Assembly (NCBI GenBank): GCA_002347405.1 | Contig: DDXB01000007.1 | Location: 1-18,874, forward strand | Length of the DNA: 18,874 nucleotides | Direction: 5' to 3' | From: Rhodocyclaceae bacterium UBA2271 | Lineage (GTDB): Bacteria; Pseudomonadota; Gammaproteobacteria; Burkholderiales; Rhodocyclaceae | Part shown: positions 16,364-18,874 of the stretch, one piece after another | How positions within the stretch are numbered: the first letter of the stretch is position 1 | Layout of the letters: each line of letters starts with the position of its first letter | Position numbers and translations under genes: made by a program | Notes under the pieces: model-generated | Databases searched by the model: none | Told to the model about the DNA's origin: nothing | Seen by the model: only the letters and a program-made list of their open reading frames with translations

Positions 16364-17146
16364 CTACCAGATCAGTTCGCGCGCGGCCTTGCGGGTCGCG
16401 TTGGCGCGGATGTCGACGATGTGGCCGTCCGACAGGCGGATCACGCGGTTGGCCATGGCGGCGATGCCGGCGTTATGGGTGATCAGCACCGTCAGCGTGC
16501 CCAGGGTCTGGTTGACCTTCTCCAGCGCCTCCAGCACCACCACGCCGGTCTGCGAGTCGAGCGCGCCGGTTGGTTCGTCGCAGAGCAGCACCGCCGGATT
16601 CTTGGCGATGGCGCGGGCGATGGCCACCCGCTGCTGTTCGCCGCCCGACATCTGGGCGGGGAAGTGGTCGAGGCGCTCGCCCAGGCCGACCATCGCCAAT
16701 GCCTCCTCCGGGCGCATCGGCGCCTCGGCGATCTCGGTCACGGCGGCGACGTTCTCGCGCGCGGTCAGGCTGGGAATCAGGTTGTAAAACTGGAAGACGA
16801 AGCCGACATGCTCGCGGCGGAAGCGCGTCAGGTCCTGCTCGGTCGCGCCGGTGAGTTGGTGGTCGAGATACCAGACTTCGCCGCTGGTGGGTGTGTCGAG
16901 GCCGCCGAGGATGTTGAGCAGGGTCGACTTGCCGCTGCCGGACGGACCCAGCAGCACCACCAGTTCGCCGGCGGTCAGTTCGAGATCGATGCCGCGCAGC
17001 GCCGGCACCTCCACCTCGCCCATCCTGTAGACCTTGGTCAGGCCGCGCGCGCTGAACACACAATCACCCGCGACTGCAGGTTCATGCACACGATCACTCG
17101 CTGCCGGAACCGCGCCTGCCGCACAACTACTGGATGCTTCATCCAT
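16364..17146 (-). CDS. ABC exporter ATP-binding subunit, MacB/LolD-like
   Basis: Cytoplasmic ATPase that powers the downstream permease. The 260-residue product has Walker A GPSGSGKST (67-75), Q-loop Q119, the signature MSGGEQQR (166-173), Walker B VLLCDEPTG with D190 and E191, and H-loop H224 in LITHNAG. This is the LolD/MacB subgroup pattern. About 28 residues precede the first conserved strand (VFSARGLTKVY), longer than usual. They include two near-identical 15-bp DNA blocks (17057-17071 and 17087-17101), so the true start could be a downstream GTG, at codon 20 or 30. The chosen ATG at 17146 has GGGGGG 9-14 bases upstream and AAAGG very close. It is the first gene of the exporter operon and is divergent from the 91-residue protein. 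Confidence 0.92.
   Translation of the reverse strand: MDEASSSCAAGAVPAASDRVHEPAVAGDCVFSARGLTKVYRMGEVEVPALRGIDLELTAGELVVLLGPSGSGKSTLLNILGGLDTPTSGEVWYLDHQLTGATEQDLTRFRREHVGFVFQFYNLIPSLTARENVAAVTEIAEAPMRPEEALAMVGLGERLDHFPAQMSGGEQQRVAIARAIAKNPAVLLCDEPTGALDSQTGVVVLEALEKVNQTLGTLTVLITHNAGIAAMANRVIRLSDGHIVDIRANATRKAARELIW
17057..17101. repeat. two 15-bp direct repeats, 30 bp apart, at the ATPase gene start
   Basis: CACACAATCACCCGC (17057-17071) and CACACGATCACTCGC (17087-17101) match at 13 of 15 positions, with starts exactly 30 bases apart, about three helical turns. On the minus strand they encode AGDCV and ASDRV in the non-conserved N-terminal extension of the ATPase. They could be a regulator-binding pair within the transcribed leader, or a small internal duplication. 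Confidence 0.4.
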
Positions 17147-17260
17147 CGCCTTTTGCCCCCCGTTAAATTGTGGCAGAACTCACGGTGGGCGGAAGGAGTA
17201 TTCTTGACTGGCCCGTGCCGCGGGTGCCGGTGGATGACGACAACTGAGGGAGCCATCAAG

Positions 17261-17536
17261 ATGACAAGAATCACCGAAACTACCGCCAGCTACGACAGCA
17301 CGCGCATCATCGAGCGTCCGGACGGTTTCTACTGGCAAGCGATGGAAGGCGGCGAGGAATTTGGCCCCTGCGCCACCCTGGCGGAAGCAGTTGCGGGCAT
17401 GGTGGACGCCGACGCGAATATCGAAGTTGGGGAAACTCTCCAGGAAGCCAAGAGCGAGATCGGCATCGCCGACTGGATCGACCCGGAGACCGGCCAACCC
17501 GCCGAGGAATCCGTCCCCCACATCGAGGAGCACTGA
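17261..17536 (+). CDS. small acidic protein of unknown function
   Basis: A 91-residue, acidic, soluble protein. Its middle reads DGFYWQAMEGGEEFGP and then CATLAEAVAGM, a compact strand-turn-strand-helix pattern I have seen in short betaproteobacterial hypothetical proteins. The C-terminal half is rich in Asp, Glu and Pro. No catalytic motif is seen. The ATG at 17261 has GAGGGAG (17246-17252) eight bases upstream. An alternative in-frame start is TTG at 17204, with GGAAGGAG (17191-17198) five bases before it; it would add 19 residues containing a Cys-Arg-Gly-Cys motif. An ATG at 17234 is also in frame. The gene is divergent from the exporter operon, 114 bases away, and is followed by a 170-base gap before the next gene. 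Confidence 0.7.
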   Translation: MTRITETTASYDSTRIIERPDGFYWQAMEGGEEFGPCATLAEAVAGMVDADANIEVGETLQEAKSEIGIADWIDPETGQPAEESVPHIEEH

Positions 17537-17618
17537 CGGACGGCCTGCACAGACCGCCCGCATGGGGCCTGTAACGCAGTTGTGCCCGTATTTCCCTTGC
17601 AATCGATGGTGCTTGTTC

Positions 17619-17654
17619 TACGTTGATAACGTACGGGCTTGTAATAAATATAGC
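17619..17654 (+). promoter_or_regulatory. likely promoter with overlapping operator-like dyad for the zinc-ribbon gene
   Basis: TACGTT-GAT-AACGTA (17619-17633) is a perfect 6-bp inverted repeat with a 3-base centre. It overlaps TTGATA (17623-17628), a reasonable -35. An AT-rich stretch TAATAAATATAG (17642-17653) follows at -10 distance and stands out from the GC-rich surroundings, though no single hexamer in it is a strong match (TAAATA at 16-base spacing). This fits a promoter whose -35 can be covered by a dimeric regulator. Confidence 0.45.
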
Positions 17655-17706
17655 CCCCGCCAACTGCCGCCTGAGATCTGGCTGTTATTCAAAGAGGAAC
17701 GGGATC

Positions 17707-18207
17707 ATGAACTCACGATTGGAACTGCCCGGTTTCCAGCCGGTACGCCGCGACCAGTTGCGTCCGGAACGCGTCCATGACACTTACAAGCTTCAGAAAA
17801 AGCTGGCGGAGCCGACGGTTTGTTCGGAATGCGGTGCTGTCTATCATGCCGGGCGCTGGCAGTGGGGTGCACCGACTGCGGGGGCGGAGCGGGTAGTCTG
17901 CCCGGCCTGTCAGCGCATCCGCGACGATTACCCGGCCGGCTTCGTCGAAGTGGGTGGCGATTTCTTTTCCGCCCACCGTGACGAGATCATGAGCTTGCTT
18001 CGTCACCGTGAAGGCCGGGAGAAGGGGGAGCATCCGCTCGCCCGTATCATGGCCGTCACCGACACGCCGACCGGCGTGCGCGTTACCACCACGGACCTCC
18101 ATCTGGCACGTGACTTGGGCGATGCCCTGCACCATGCCTACCAAGGCGATCTGGCTTTCCACTACAACGAGGCCGAGAACCGTCTGCGGGTGCACTGGCA
18201 GCGTTAG
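17707..18207 (+). CDS. BCAM0308-type zinc-ribbon protein, unknown function
   Basis: A 166-residue soluble protein with a four-cysteine zinc ribbon, C39-x2-C42 (TVCSECGAVYHAGRWQWG) and C65-x2-C68 (VVCPACQRIR), resembling the NMD3-like ribbon of the BCAM0308 family. The basic N-terminus QPVRRDQLRPERVHDTYK (11-28) is typical of that family as I remember it. The C-terminal half (about 108-166) has an RVTTTDLHLARDLGDALHHAY segment like a small alpha/beta RNA-binding fold. RNA or ribosome association is plausible from the ribbon type but unproven. The ATG at 17707 is preferred over a GTG or other codon further upstream, because GAGGAAC lies a few bases before it and homology begins there. The pcm gene follows 35 bases later, suggesting a shared transcript. 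Confidence 0.8.
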   Translation: MNSRLELPGFQPVRRDQLRPERVHDTYKLQKKLAEPTVCSECGAVYHAGRWQWGAPTAGAERVVCPACQRIRDDYPAGFVEVGGDFFSAHRDEIMSLLRHREGREKGEHPLARIMAVTDTPTGVRVTTTDLHLARDLGDALHHAYQGDLAFHYNEAENRLRVHWQR

Positions 18208-18242
18208 CAGAGCGTTCGCGGATGGCGTTGCTGGAGACGGCC

Positions 18243-18874
18243 ATGAATGATCGCGCCGCCATGCTGCGGGAGATCGCGGAAGAGGTTGCCTATACGCGTG
18301 CCGAAATTGGCAAGAATGCGTTTGACATGCAGGTAATGACGGCCATTGCTCGGGTGCCGCGCGAACAATTCATTCCCCCGTCAGGCCGCCTGTATGCCTT
18401 TGTCAACGGCCCGGTGCCGATCGGTCATGGCCAGACCATTTCGCAGCCCTACATCGTTGCGCTGATGACCGATCTAGTCGCGCCGCGCGCGGACAGCGTG
18501 ATCCTCGAAGTCGGCACCGGCTCGGGTTATCAAGCGGCGGTGCTGGCGGAGATCGTGCGCCAGGTGTATAGCGTCGAGATCATCCCGGCGCTGGCGGCGT
18601 CGGCCGCTGAGGTGCTGGCCAGGCTCGGTTATGCGAATGTGCTGGTCAGGAATGCCGACGGCTATCAGGGCTGGGCGGAACATGCGCCCTTCGACGGCAT
18701 TCTCGTGACTGCGGCCGCACCGCACATTCCCCCACCGCTGGTCGAGCAGTTGAAGCCGGGCGGGCGGCTGGTGATTCCGGTTGGCGTGCCGGGCCGGGTC
18801 CAGCAGTTGCAGGTTCTGGAAAAACGCGCGGATGGCACAGTGCAAAGCCGGGACGTGCTGCGGGTCGCCTTTGT
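18243..18874 (+). CDS. pcm: protein-L-isoaspartate O-methyltransferase, 3' end outside window
   Basis: Repair enzyme that methylates abnormal L-isoaspartyl residues in aged proteins using S-adenosylmethionine. About 210 codons are visible, open to the window edge; the family is usually 205-225 residues long, so only the tail is missing. Diagnostic parts are IARVPREQFIPP, the substrate-site segment IGHGQTISQPYIVALMTDL, SAM motif I VILEVGTGSGYQAAVLAEI, and later FDGILVTAAAPHIPPPL and LKPGGRLVIPVG. The ATG at 18243 has GGAGA about five bases upstream. An in-frame ATG at 18222 would add seven residues but has no good ribosome-binding site. The enzyme is cytoplasmic. It follows the zinc-ribbon gene closely. 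Confidence 0.93.
   Translation, partial: MNDRAAMLREIAEEVAYTRAEIGKNAFDMQVMTAIARVPREQFIPPSGRLYAFVNGPVPIGHGQTISQPYIVALMTDLVAPRADSVILEVGTGSGYQAAVLAEIVRQVYSVEIIPALAASAAEVLARLGYANVLVRNADGYQGWAEHAPFDGILVTAAAPHIPPPLVEQLKPGGRLVIPVGVPGRVQQLQVLEKRADGTVQSRDVLRVAF

Noticed and set aside
17204..17232. TTGACT as a -35 element for the 91-residue protein gene
   Set aside because: No acceptable -10 hexamer lies 15-19 bases downstream; the region there is GC-rich.

Overview
The window is GC-rich chromosomal DNA from what looks like a Gram-negative proteobacterium. The periplasmic HlyD-type adaptor, the Tat-type lipoprotein signal and the Pcm-type methyltransferase support this. A BCAM0308-type zinc-ribbon protein and the overall codon style point to a betaproteobacterium, perhaps a Rhodocyclales-like environmental genus; that placement is inference. 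Coding density is high. No tRNA, rRNA, CRISPR array, transposase or integrase was seen.

Layout. 1-112 (minus): start of an unidentified proline-rich protein. 114-1889 (minus): an AcsA-type acetyl-CoA synthetase. 1890-2268: divergent intergenic region. 2269-5160 (plus): a large hybrid histidine kinase (5TMR_LYT sensor, PAS, HisKA, HATPase, receiver, Hpt). 5244-7184 (plus): an RNA-repair cluster made of a 22-codon leader ORF, archease and the RNA ligase RtcB, joined by overlaps or very short gaps. 7195-7550: a truncated, frameshifted remnant of a CPBP/CAAX-type membrane protease. 7591-9141 (plus): a Tat-type lipoprotein nitroreductase (Acg-like) and a four-helix membrane protein. 9276-12203 (plus): a 975-residue protein joining a peptidoglycan-binding domain, a GH19-type glycosidase, a papain-like protease and an alpha/beta-hydrolase. 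12314-12715 (plus): a small VOC-fold protein. 12770-17146 (minus): an ABC exporter operon (ATPase, two-FtsX permease, HlyD adaptor). 17261-17536, 17707-18207 and 18243-end (plus): a small acidic protein, a BCAM0308-type zinc-ribbon protein, and the start of protein-L-isoaspartate O-methyltransferase.

How the genes work together. RtcB ligates RNA ends carrying 2',3'-cyclic phosphate to 5'-OH, and archease promotes RtcB turnover, so 5309-7184 is one functional unit. The three minus-strand exporter genes should form one tripartite machine: cytoplasmic ATPase, inner-membrane permease and periplasmic adaptor. The nitroreductase and the four-helix protein look co-transcribed. The kinase has no partner regulator in the window and may act through its own receiver and Hpt domains on a distant protein.

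Most notable observations. (1) A 25-bp sequence occurs three times: just after the kinase gene, inside the archease gene, and inside the linker of the 975-residue protein, in different reading frames. (2) The four-module 975-residue protein carries recognisable catalytic residues in all three enzymatic parts and fits the general design of an antibacterial or cell-wall-lysing effector, although no secretion system, signal peptide or immunity gene was recognised. (3) A tiny ORF with a strong ribosome-binding site overlaps the archease start codon.
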